From Prorocentrum cordatum (lineage: Eukaryota; Sar; Dinophyceae; Prorocentrales; Prorocentraceae): 27,500 bases of DNA. This document shows, piece after piece, positions 1 to 8,064 of this stretch (its first letter is position 1; the number at the start of each line of letters is the position of its first letter). The notes below the pieces were generated by a model, which did not search any database, was not told the origin of the DNA, and saw only the letters and a program-made list of their open reading frames with translations. Where the stretch lies: the NCBI GenBank assembly GCA_963575745.1, contig CAUYUJ010005692.1, positions 155,001-182,500 on the forward strand, given 5' to 3'. A program made the position numbers and the translations under genes.

Positions 1-195
1 GCCTCATTTCAGCTCCCGAATCGTTCCGGATCGCGCTCCCGCTGCAGCGTGGGCCTCATTTTAGGATCGGTGTTTTGCCTCCGTCGTTCAGGATGGCGTT
101 CTCGCCCCAGCGCGACCCTCTTTCTCGCGCGCCCATCCGCCCGCCACCACCGCGCCGCACCACGCCCCGCCCCGCCGCACGCACACCCACCGCCA

Positions 196-292
196 CTTCC
201 ACCCACCAACGCACGCACGCACGCACGCGCACCACCACCGCGCACCGCCACCACCACCGCACTACCCCACGCTACACCGCGTCACATCACAT

Positions 293-370
<78 letters not shown>

Positions 371-640
371 CATACACACGCACACACACAAACAAACACA
401 CACACACGCACACACACAGACACACACACACACACACACACACACCACCACCGCCACCACCACCACCACCGCCATCACGCACGTACGCACCTGGCCCACC
501 ACCAAACCACCAAGACGCCACACCACGTCACACCACAGCGCACGCGCACACACGCACACACACACACACACACATACACACCACCACCACAACAACCACA
601 ACCACGCACACACGCACGCACGCACGCGCATCACCACCCA
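196..640. repeat. CA/CACG/CAC compound microsatellite
   Basis: Alternating purine-pyrimidine DNA: (CA)n runs around 302-322, 357-400 and 419-444, a (CACG)n run around 323-357, and CAC triplets around 445-475 and 580-600. The plus-strand open frames across it read Thr-His or Ala-Arg-Thr-His repeats and the minus-strand frames read Val-Cys repeats. I treat these as shadows of the repeat. Such tracts can adopt Z-DNA in principle, which is established for CA/CG alternation but not shown here. Confidence 0.95.
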
Positions 641-1452
641 CTACGCACACGCGCGCGGAGCCACAGGTCCGCTACGACACGCGTCCGCGGATAGAGAAAA
701 TCAGAGCCATGGTAAGGGATGGGAGGGAGGGGTAGGATGTCAGATGTTGACTCGAGCGCACCTAACTTGCCCTCCCCCCCTCCTCCTCCTCCTCCCCCTT
801 CTGCATGTCCTCCTCTCGGCCACGACGACGACGACGACGACAACGACGGCGACGGTGACGGCGGCGCCCAGAGGGCCCCCGTGGCAGACCACGCGCGGGC
901 GCAGGAGCGCGCGGGAGCGCGCGGGGGCACGCGCGAGGGCCTCGCCCTGCGGTTCCGCCTGGCGGCGGCGGCGGCTGCGCGTGCGGCTGAGAACGAGGGT
1001 GATCATCACGAGCTGCGAACGTATCCATACTCACGCACTCGCGGATTGGATTCCTGGTCGCGATCCCGCGGATACGCGGTCACACGAATGCGTTCCATGC
1101 GGGGCAGTCGCGAAGAAACGGCCCTCATCCGCGGGGTCGCGGCCCTGGGGACTGGCACGCGAGGCCGAGGGTACGGATACCTTGTTCGCCCACGTTACCC
1201 GGAGACAAAATGAAGACGGTGCGCAGCTGAAGGAGCTGCCCGTCGCAGAAATGCCCTGGCTGGTCCTCCTGCCAGCCCCAGCCCCTGCAAATCCGAACCA
1301 CCAACCCTCGTGCCAGCTTCGGCCAAGCCTCCTCCGGCCAACTCTGATTAGGGCATCTTCGATCATGTATAGCAGCGGCAACAAATTTAACGATACAAAT
1401 GTTCGCCCGCGTGGACCCCAAACAGTGAATGATTGAACTGCGCAGGTAAAAG
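641..1452. other. GC-rich sequence, no gene recognised
   Basis: This stretch holds short CTC and ACG triplet runs (about 775-860) and a GCG-rich patch near 960-985. Open frames exist on both strands, including the far end of a 453-codon plus-strand frame that begins inside the CA microsatellite. I could identify no domain, signal peptide or splice-consistent structure. The 1030-1440 part has more balanced composition and could be unique DNA. Confidence 0.5.
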
Positions 1453-1718
1453 CTATGCGGTGTAAGCTGTGCGGTGCGAGATCTGTAGTGCAAGCTAATC
1501 AGGGTAGAATATGTGGTGAAACACATGCGGCGTGAGTTATTTGGTGCGAGCTATGTGGTGTGAGATATGCGATGAACGCCATGTGGTGTAAACTATGTTG
1601 TGCAAGCTATGTTGTGCCAGCCATGCGGTGTGATACATATTGTGTGAACGATGTGGTGTATGCCGTGTCGTGCAAGGATTCTGGTGACCGCTATGTGGTA
1701 CAAGCTATGCGGTGCAAA
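1453..1718. repeat. 14-bp minisatellite, 19 units in register
   Basis: Nineteen consecutive 14-bp units can be laid out from 1453 to 1718 without a single insertion or deletion. The consensus is close to CTATGTGGTGCAAG. Units differ by several substitutions, but the TGTGGTG-like core and the AAG/GAG end recur. Unit length is not a multiple of three, so all frames cycle, and the open frames across it are not credible genes. Two further units of the same motif lie at 10996-11023. Confidence 0.92.
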
Positions 1719-1920
1719 CTGTGAAATATATAATGGGTTTGGTGTGGTCTAAGCGCTATGGTCTGTACGGTGCAAGCCATGTGTTGCAATACATGCTGTG
1801 CAAGCTCTGTGGCGTGCGAGGGATATGTGGTAGAAGCTGTGCGGTGCGAGTAACGTATGCTGTGCATGTAAGCTGCGTGGTGTGCGAGCTGTGTGGTGTG
1901 AGAAGTGTGGCGTGAGAGCC
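1719..1920. repeat. Degenerate continuation of the 14-bp minisatellite
   Basis: The same words (TGTGGTG, GCAAGC, GCGAGC) continue, but spacing is irregular because of insertions, including an AT-rich interruption at about 1724-1745. This looks like the decayed edge of the array. Confidence 0.75.
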
Positions 1921-2315
1921 GTGACGAAGCCCGGGGATGCCCACCCCGCGCACGCGGCGCCCACGAAGCGCCCAAGAGCGGGTGCGGGCGCCGACGTGGC
2001 GAAGACCCGGGGGGGCTCGAGTGTTCAAGAAGCCCCATAACTGCAGGCACTTCGGGGATGGACAGACCCCCCTGTAGTAGAACGTGGCTTAGTGAAAACG
2101 ACCTGGGGCCCAAACCTGGCGGGCGCCAGCCTGGAAAATAACGGCCACGGCGCCCTCGAGAACCGAAAACGGACAATTCACTAATCGACGTGTCACTGTT
2201 GGGGGTTCTGCCCACCCCCGAGCACTGTTTGGGGACTAGCGCGACTCGCGCGAGCGAACTACCCGAATGGCAACTGGTCTACGGCAAATTCGTGTCGTGG
2301 CGACTTGCGCGTTGG
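1921..2315. other. Non-repetitive sequence, nothing recognised
   Basis: Mixed-composition sequence after the minisatellite. A 174-codon minus-strand frame (1691-2215) runs out of the minisatellite into it and shows no family I can name. No RNA gene or promoter could be supported. Confidence 0.4.
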
Positions 2316-2456
2316 GTTCTGGCACCGTGAGGACCGTTCAAGCGTTGACGATCGCAGTTTTCTGATAAAGCTGATACACTAGCGGCGCTCAACGTTGAAC
2401 ACCCGCGTTTGGGTCGCCGCCGGGTCGACACGGCGCGAAACTGCCGCACCCGGGCA
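2316..2456. repeat. Dispersed diverged repeat, copy 1
   Basis: This segment aligns with 24410-24556 in the same orientation. The first ~46 bp (ending TGATAA near 2367) and the last ~60 bp (through the GTCGACACGGCGCG region near 2425-2437) match at roughly three quarters of positions by eye. Between them copy 2 carries about 25 extra bases. It could be a fragment of an old transposable element or a shared gene segment; neither strand gives a recognisable product. Confidence 0.6.
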
Positions 2457-2725
2457 GAACATTTGCGCATCGAAACTCAGATGAGAAGAGAAGCGCAGAC
2501 CGCAGCGGGAAGACACTCAATCACACGACCGCTGACAACTGTGTGCGCAAGCCCTGCATCGGCCCGGCGTGGGAAGGGTCGATGATTGTTCCACCGCTGC
2601 GAGCCTGCCCAGCTGTCCGCCTGACCAGGCACGGGAGGAGAAAAGAGGCTCGAGCCAAAAGGCCTCCTCGCACCAGAGCCCGTAGCCCACGAAGTGCATG
2701 GCAAGGGGCACGTGGTATGGCGATG

Positions 2726-3049
2726 TCATTGCATTGGCACTGACGAAGTCGAGGACGGCACTCTGGCGAGCAACTCCGGGTCGTTCACCGCGCCATCGTG
2801 CTCGAGAGCCTCGGAAACCTCGATGAAGCAGCCGAACGGTTTCTCGTCCGAAGCCACACGTGGGTCGTGTTGGGGACGACCGTGGCCGACGGCAAGCAGC
2901 AGGAATCGAGCTTGACCCGTCTGCGGGCTGCCCGCTCCAGCTGCGGGGGGCCACTCGTCTGGCCTTGCCATCGCTGATGAACGCCGTGCAGCCCACGGGG
3001 AACATGGTCCATTGAAGGGGCCCTGGGACACACAAATAAATACACACAA
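2726..3049 (-). CDS. Weak coding-like fragment, unknown product
   Basis: A 107-codon minus-strand frame. Its first ~10 residues come from the AT-rich CACAAATAAA-type sequence, so the start is unreliable. From about residue 50 on it has the uneven, mixed composition of real protein (runs such as RFLLLAVGHG and EKPFGCFIEVSEALEHDGA) without low-complexity sequence. A second minus-strand frame (2517-3185) overlaps it, so a frameshifted or intron-split gene is possible. The plus strand is also open here. I recognise no family. It may be a decayed gene or chance. Confidence 0.15.
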   Translation of the reverse strand: MCVFICVSQGPFNGPCSPWAARRSSAMARPDEWPPAAGAGSPQTGQARFLLLAVGHGRPQHDPRVASDEKPFGCFIEVSEALEHDGAVNDPELLARVPSSTSSVPMQ

Positions 3050-3059
3050 ATAAAAAGAT

Positions 3060-3136
3060 TCCCCCTATTTTCGTATATTTTCTGGGTTTCTGTCTTCCCC
3101 CCCACTTCCCATATTTTCCTATATTTTCCTGGGAGT
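3060..3136. repeat. Small TATTTTC-containing repeat
   Basis: TATTTTC words recur at about 3066, 3075, 3111 and 3121, with the closest pair 10 bp apart, separated by poly-C. This is a short AT/C-rich low-complexity stretch. Confidence 0.6.
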
Positions 3137-3239
3137 GGACGATTAATTGTGTCTGCGTGTCAGAGAAAGGGGGCCGAACGGTCATTCATTGTCCCTGGGT
3201 GCGTGGCTGAAGTGAGATTCCGCGGTGCGGATTCGTGGT

Positions 3240-3273
3240 ATTGTTGTTGTTGTTGTGGTTGTTGTTGTTGTTG

Positions 3274-3313
<40 letters not shown>

Positions 3314-3334
3314 TTGTTGGTGTTGTTGTTGTTG
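3240..3334. repeat. (GTT)n microsatellite, interrupted
   Basis: About 30 TTG/GTT triplets with a few GGT and GAT interruptions. A 69-codon plus-strand frame across it reads mostly Cys and Leu and is an artefact. Confidence 0.97.
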
Positions 3335-4090
3335 AACATTATTACTTCTAAAAAATAATTATTGTTGGGGCCCCTGGTGCACGACCCCCCCGCCGCGCCT
3401 AGGCCGCAGCCTCATTTTCATCATTTTCGTGAGGAAGTCTCAGGCAAAACGGGGGAGTCCGGATCCGGTTGTGTTATTACGATCGGTTTTCCCTTGCAAA
3501 AAAAAAACTAAAGTGGACATTTCTTGTTCTAACATAACCAAACTTCAAGAATCCCTCGCAAAAAATAAGGTAAAGTGGACATTCGCGCGCGCAAGACGAA
3601 ATCCATCCAAAACCTTAGTTTTCGTAGCGATTTTAACATAAAAACATCAAAAAACCAATGGTTTTTCAACAAAATTGTCAAACTTTCATCCCGCGCGCTC
3701 TTGCGGATTCGTAGGAAACCCAACACTTTTTAAACATTTCTGTCAAACGGGCTTTTGCGAGCAACTTTTTCGAACTTCTGCAACAACGGTTGCGCACCTG
3801 CCAGGGCCATCATCCCTGTCAAATAATACCATGCGGGACACATTCGTTTTTTCTTCGCGCGCGCACGCCGTCGTCGTCGGCCGCGGGGCCCTGAATAGTA
3901 GCCACGGTCGTCCGCATGCCACGAAGTGAAGTGTCCGAACGTCATAGGGCGGGAAGCTGGGTGTGGGTGGTGGCGAAGAGTCGTTTGGAAATTTGGTAGA
4001 GCTTGAACCGGCCCCCCCACAAAGTGGGGGTATTGCCCGCCTCCTATGAAAACCCTGGCACTGGTGAGAACGGAGTGTCCCCACGTGCTA
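3335..4090. other. AT-richer unique stretch, no gene recognised
   Basis: Between 3340 and 3830 base composition is clearly more AT-rich than its surroundings, with A-runs at 3497-3507 and around 3560. The phrase TAAAGTGGACATT occurs twice, about 61 bp apart (around 3510 and 3571), each preceded by an A-run. Short frames on both strands show no known domain. It could be intergenic, intronic or untranslated sequence. Confidence 0.5.
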
Positions 4091-4093
4091 GTA

Positions 4094-4134
<41 letters not shown>
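4094..4134. repeat. (GTT)n microsatellite
   Basis: About 13 near-perfect GTT triplets directly abutting the 11-bp minisatellite. In different frames it reads poly-Cys, poly-Val or poly-Leu on the plus strand and poly-Gln or poly-Asn on the minus strand. Confidence 0.97.
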
Positions 4135-4140
4135 CGTCGT

Positions 4141-4486
4141 CCCACCCGCAACCCGCCCCGCGACCCACCCGCGACCCACCCCGCGACCCACCCGCGACCC
4201 ACCCGCGACCCACCCGCGACCCACCCGCGACCCACCCCGCGACCCACCCCGCGACCCACCCCGCGACCCACCCGCGACCCACCCGCGACCCACCCGCGAC
4301 CCACCCGCGACGACCCACCCCGCGACCCACCCCGCGACCCACCCGCGACCCACCCGCGACCCACCCCGCGACCCGCCCGCGGCCCACCCCGCGACCCACC
4401 CGCGACCCGCCCGCGACCCACCCGCGACCCACCCGCGACCCACCCGCGACTCACCCCGCGACCCACCCGCGACCCACCTTCGACCC
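4141..4486. repeat. 11/12-bp minisatellite (CGACCCACCCG)
   Basis: About 30 head-to-tail units of CGACCCACCCG (11 bp) mixed with a 12-bp variant holding one extra C. Rare units carry CGGCCC or CGACTC. Mixing of 11- and 12-bp units moves the reading frame along the array, so Arg-Pro-Thr or Gly-Ser-Arg repeat peptides seen in translation are shadows. The same word also forms the spacer between copies of the neighbouring ~100-bp repeat, which suggests the array grew from that spacer. Confidence 0.95.
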
Positions 4487-4838
4487 AAACCACGTTCAAG
4501 GTACAAACCAACATTTTCGGCGCCTGCGGCGGGCTTTTTTTGCAGGTGGAGAGCCCGCGACCCACGCGATCAACTCGCGACCAACCCGCGACCCAAACCA
4601 CGTTCAGGGTACAAACCACATTTTTCGGCGCCTGCGGCGGGCATCTTTTGAATCGTTCTAGGTGGAGAGACCGCGGCCCACCCGCGACCACGTTCAGGGT
4701 ACAAACCAATTTTTTCGGCGCCTGCGGCGAGCATCTTTTGCATTCGTTCCCGGTGGAGAACCCGCGGCCCACCCGCGACCCAAACCACGTTCAGTGTACA
4801 AACCAATTTTTTCGGCGCCTGCGGCGGGCTGCTTTTGC
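4487..4838. repeat. ~100-bp tandem repeat, four copies
   Basis: The anchor CCACGTTCA starts at 4490, 4598, 4688 and 4785 (spacings 108, 90 and 97). Each copy then has GTACAAACCA, a T-run, the GC-rich word CGGCGCCTGCGGCG and a TTTTGCA-like tail. The spacers contain GGTGGAGA and the CGACCCACCCG word. Unit length differences are not multiples of three, so a repeat protein is unlikely. Copy 4 ends where the GGA tract begins. Confidence 0.93.
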
Positions 4839-5262
4839 AGGAGGACGAGGAGGGGGAGGAGGAGGAGGAGGAGGAGGAGGAGGAGGAGGAGCAGCAGGAG
4901 GAGGAGGAGGAGCAGCAGGAGGAGGAGGAGGAGGAGGAGGAGGGGACGACGACGATGACGTCGACGACGACGACGACGACGAAAAGGAGGAGGGTGGAGG
5001 ATCGGGAGGGGGGGAAGAGGAGGAGGACGACGAGGAGGAACATGACGACAATGGGAGGACGATGATGGAAGGACGAGGGGGGGAGAGGGAGGACGAGGAA
5101 GAAGCGGAGGAGGAGGAGGAGGAGGACGAGGTGGAGGAGGAGGACGACGATGACGATGAGAACGAGGACGAGGACGAGGAAGAGGAGGAGGAGTAGGAGG
5201 CGGAGGAGGAGGAGGAGAGGAGGAGGAGGAGGAGGAGGAGGAGGAGGAGGAGGAGGAGGAGA
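4838..5262. repeat. Compound GGA/GAC purine-rich microsatellite
   Basis: Mostly GGA and GAG triplets with GAC/GACGAC blocks near 4945-4985 and 5130-5180. Frames read poly-Glu/Asp, poly-Gly/Arg, or poly-Ser/Pro/Leu on the minus strand, and none is credible as a gene. The purine asymmetry makes triplex (H-DNA) formation possible. Confidence 0.95.
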
Positions 5263-5444
5263 GCGCCATCGACAAGGAAGGTGGGGGCCACGAGGTCCGC
5301 CGGCTTGACGATGCCCGCGTCGCCCGCGCCCGCCCCCTCACTCTTATCCGCAATTGCGGGGTGCTATATATTTTTCCCTCCTGGTCCATGGCCTCGGGCG
5401 CCCACGGTCGACCCGCGAGGGCAGCTGCACCAGCAGGAGCACTA
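5263..5444. other. Unique GC-rich spacer
   Basis: No repeat or gene recognised. It links the GGA tract to the 103-bp duplication. Confidence 0.4.
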
Positions 5445-5650
5445 GAGATGACCGGCAGAAGAGCCATTGAGCACCAGGTCGGACAGGCCGACGAGCAGGA
5501 GGAGGCGCTCGCTCGCCTGCAAGCTCTCACCCAATCAGGTCGTCACTGAGATGACGGGCAGAATAGCCACGAGCACCAGGTCAGACAGGCCGAGGAGCAG
5601 GAGGAGGCGCCCGCCCGCCTGCAAGCTCTGCCACAATCAGGTCTGTCCTC
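5445..5650. repeat. 103-bp tandem duplication
   Basis: Copy 1 starts at GAGATGACCGGCAGAA (5445) and copy 2 at GAGATGACGGGCAGAA (5548). Both run through AGCACCAGGTC, GACAGGCCGA, AGGAGGAGGCGC and CTGCAAGCTCT to CAATCAGGTC. Identity is about 90% by eye. On the plus strand both copies encode a similar EQEEA-ARLQAL peptide, but the 103-bp period shifts the frame between them. Confidence 0.9.
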
Positions 5651-6208
5651 TCCACGTCGCGCTGCTCGTGGAGCTGGGGGGGACGCCTGCATGCTTGTGC
5701 TGCCTCCGCATCTCGGCATGAGGCAACGTGCGCTTAGCTAGCGGCAGGTGGCCGCCCAGCGGGGGGCCGCTGCACGGGATCCTGGCTGCCGAATCCCTGA
5801 CGGATCGACGCCACAGCTGAGCCTGTCGCACTGGACAGACCAGCCCGCACACATTCTCGACGCTGTACCACACATGGCCTGCGCCACTCGAACCGACCTC
5901 CGTGCGCGAGCTGCCGGAACCGATCAAGGGCAAACTGTTCGATCAGCGGCGAGGGCGAGCGCACGTCGCGCTCTGGTACCCCGCCGGCCGCGCCGGGACC
6001 ACTGGCGCGCACAGCAAACTGGAGGAGGAGGGCGGCCGCGGAGGACAGCGGGAGGAGGCCTCGGGCGCCGAGACTCGTCGCCACGGGGAGTGCGCAGGCG
6101 GCCTCGGGCACCAGATGCTGGCGAGTCGATCACAGACACGGGAGGAGCAGAGGCGGAGCAGAGGGCTGCCCAGTGGGGTCGGAGTAGACGGGGTCGGAAG
6201 ATCGCGCC
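5651..6208. other. GC-rich unique stretch, coding potential unclear
   Basis: Open frames on both strands. On the plus strand, frames at 5748-6428 and 5902-6348 contain short plausible pieces, for example RELPEPIKGKLFDQRRGRAH, but continuity needs a frame change near 5890-5900 and the 3' end runs into the near-palindromic repeat. No domain recognised. It could be a decayed gene or chance. Confidence 0.35.
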
Positions 6209-6342
6209 GCATCGCCGATACATCGGCGATGCATCGGCGATGCAATCGTCGACGTCGGCGATGCATCTGCGACGTCGACGTGAAGCAAGTCGGGCTCCCC
6301 ATCGACCCGCATCGGCGATGCATCGGCGATGCATCGGCGATG
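6209..6342. repeat. Near-palindromic CATCGGCGATG repeats with hairpin
   Basis: The 11-mer CATCGGCGATG is palindromic except for its central base. It occurs tandemly at 6221-6231 and 6232-6242, and again three times at 6310-6342. Between the clusters, 6247-6257 and 6270-6280 are perfect 11-bp inverted arms (CGTCGACGTCG) around a 12-nt loop. The block could form cruciforms, and the open frames through it are not believable. Confidence 0.9.
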
Positions 6343-6438
6343 CGTTGACACCCTCCGACCCCGTCTGCTCCGACACCACTTCGGAGGCCTCGAGGGAAGC
6401 CACCTGCCATCAAACAGGGCTCACTTAAAACAGGGCTA

Positions 6439-6569
6439 GGATCGGGATAAATCGCTCCAGAGCGTTCCGGAGCGCCCTCAGAGCGTTCCGGAACGCTCTG
6501 GAGCGGCCGCGGCGCCCGATACATCCTCCAAACCCGCCGATTCTCAGAGATTCCGAGTTATCCCGATCC
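6439..6569. mobile_element. Possible fold-back element with 12-bp inverted ends
   Basis: GGATCGGGATAA at 6439-6450 is exactly inverted at 6558-6569. Inside, 6453-6467 is inverted at 6492-6506, and 6479-6500 is a perfect 22-bp palindrome centred on CCGG. The nested symmetry suits a small fold-back or MITE-like element. I see no clear target-site duplication, so a hairpin-forming regulatory or random sequence cannot be excluded. Confidence 0.4.
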
Positions 6570-6733
6570 GATTTTGTCCAGATCTTCGCGTCGCTTTATC
6601 ACTGCGGGACGGCGTCCGCCCGCGCGGGAAGGCGGCGGGTCCCCCACGGGCGGCCTGCATCCACTGCTGCCCGGCGCGGCGGCGGATCTGCGCCGCGGGC
6701 CGGCCTGGGCTGGGGCTCCTCGCCCGCCAAAGA

Positions 6734-7035
6734 GAGGGGAGGAGGAGGAGGAGGAGGAGGAGGAGGAGGAGGAGGAGGAGGAGGAGGAGGAGGAGGAGGG
6801 AGGAGGAGGAGGAGGAGGAGGAGAGGAGGAGGAGGAGGAGGAGGAGGAGGAGGAGGAGGAGGAGGAGGAGGAGGAGGAGGAGGAGGAGGAGGAGGAGGAA
6901 GGAGGAGGAGGAGGAGGAGGAGGAGGAGGAGGAGGAGGAGGAGGAGGAGGGAGGAGGAGGAGGAGGAGGGAGGAGGAGGAGGAGGAGGGGGAGAAGGAGG
7001 AGGAGGAGGAGGAGGAGGAGGAGGAGGAGGAGAAG
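6734..7035. repeat. (GGA)n microsatellite, about 300 bp
   Basis: Nearly pure GGA with occasional GGGA phase slips and a few GAGAAGG interruptions near 6990-7035. Phase slips make the translated frames swap between poly-Glu, poly-Gly and poly-Arg. It is a classic purine mirror repeat able to form H-DNA. Confidence 0.98.
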
Positions 7036-7734
7036 GGGCACCGAGCAGGCCTGTCCGGCGGCCGCGGGATGAGCTCGGGGCGGCGGGCGCCCGTCGCCGC
7101 CTCTGGCCTCTGGAGGCCTGCTGTTCGGGCCTCGCGGGGCCGTCGAGCGACGGCTGGGGACGGAGAGCTGGCCCGGGAGGAGGCGCCGAGAGGCCCAAAA
7201 AGGGAAAAGCAAAAGGCCCTACAGTCCTATGGCAATGTGGCCCTCGGAAGGGTCTTTTGTCCTCTAGCGTGTCCTGTCCAATGAAGTCCGACTGTATCAC
7301 TGCTCGCCCGCCGAGATAGAGTCTGCCGCCGAGTCCGTGCTGAAGCGCCTGAGACTCAGAAAGAGAACATTAACAAGAGGCGCCGAGAGGCCCAAAAAGG
7401 GAAAAGCAAAAGGCACCGATACCGCTACCCCCGGACTTTGCCTGGCGAGACCAGCGGCGGCGGCGAGGGCCTTCCCAGGAGGCCCCACAGGGCGACAGCG
7501 AGGCCAGGGTAGCGGCATGGGTGCCCTTTCCTCCTGGTGCCTCTTCCTCCTCTGGCGCCAGGGAGGCCACGGACCGAAAAATCGAGGGCCTGGAATCAGA
7601 GCAGCGGCAGGCAGGCACCTGCCCGCTGCGCGCCCGCGTCGTGGCGACCTCCTCGTGGGTCGCCACGACGCCTGGAGCGACCGCGGCCCTCCGAGACCGC
7701 AGAGCGTTCGAGAGAAGGGGGAGGAAAAGGAGCG
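7036..7734. other. GC-rich stretch with a 38-bp direct repeat
   Basis: Unique sequence after the GGA tract. The segment 7180-7217 is exactly repeated at 7377-7414 (38 bp, 197 bp apart), covering GAGGCGCCGAGAGGCCC plus an A/G-rich tail. No recognised gene; frames on both strands are open and rich in Arg, Pro or Gly. Confidence 0.6.
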
Positions 7735-7806
7735 GAGGAGGAGGAGAGCACGAGGAGAGGGACAGGGGGAGGAGGAGGAAGAGGAGGAGGAGGACGACGA
7801 GGGGGA
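7735..7806. repeat. GGA-rich microsatellite, interrupted
   Basis: Short run of GGA/GAG triplets with AGCACGAGG and ACGACG interruptions. Confidence 0.85.
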
Positions 7807-7992
7807 GGGGGATTGTTCTGCCGCAGCGCAGCATGCAGCCCGTACGTCACCTCAGGGGAAGGCGAGGCCCCCGACGCAAAGAAAAAAAAAATCGCCAAAA
7901 GACGGCTCGAAGTTTCAATTCGCGCACGCAGGCTGGGCGATAATAAACAGAGGGTGAAGCCCCGCCTTGCGCCACCAGAGCAAGAAAAAGGG

Positions 7993-8063
7993 GCCGTTCT
8001 GGACTGGAACGACCCCGTTCTAGATTAGAACGGCCCCGCTCTAGCCAAGAGCGGGCCCGTTCT
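7993..8063. repeat. Tandem of three hairpins, ~21-bp period
   Basis: Stem 1 pairs 7995-7999 with 8007-8011, stem 2 pairs 8015-8022 with 8026-8033 (8 bp, 3-nt loop), and stem 3 pairs 8035-8042 with 8048-8055 (8 bp, 5-nt loop). A fourth half-unit CCCGTTCTA follows at 8056-8064. The units share the words CCGTTCT or CCGCTCT and AGAACGG or AGAGCGG at about 21-bp spacing. The minus strand would read a LERGRS-type repeat in one frame. Function unknown. Confidence 0.85.
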
Positions 8064-8064
8064 A

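Noticed and set aside
75-1436. 453-codon plus-strand frame rich in Thr-His
   Set aside because: Its first half is the translation of the CA/CACG microsatellite, and the rest has no recognisable domain.
2650-2675. Dinoflagellate spliced-leader-like sequence near GCTCGAGCCAAAAGG
   Set aside because: It resembles the reverse complement of the leader only partly and lacks the rest of the conserved sequence and a spliced-leader gene context.
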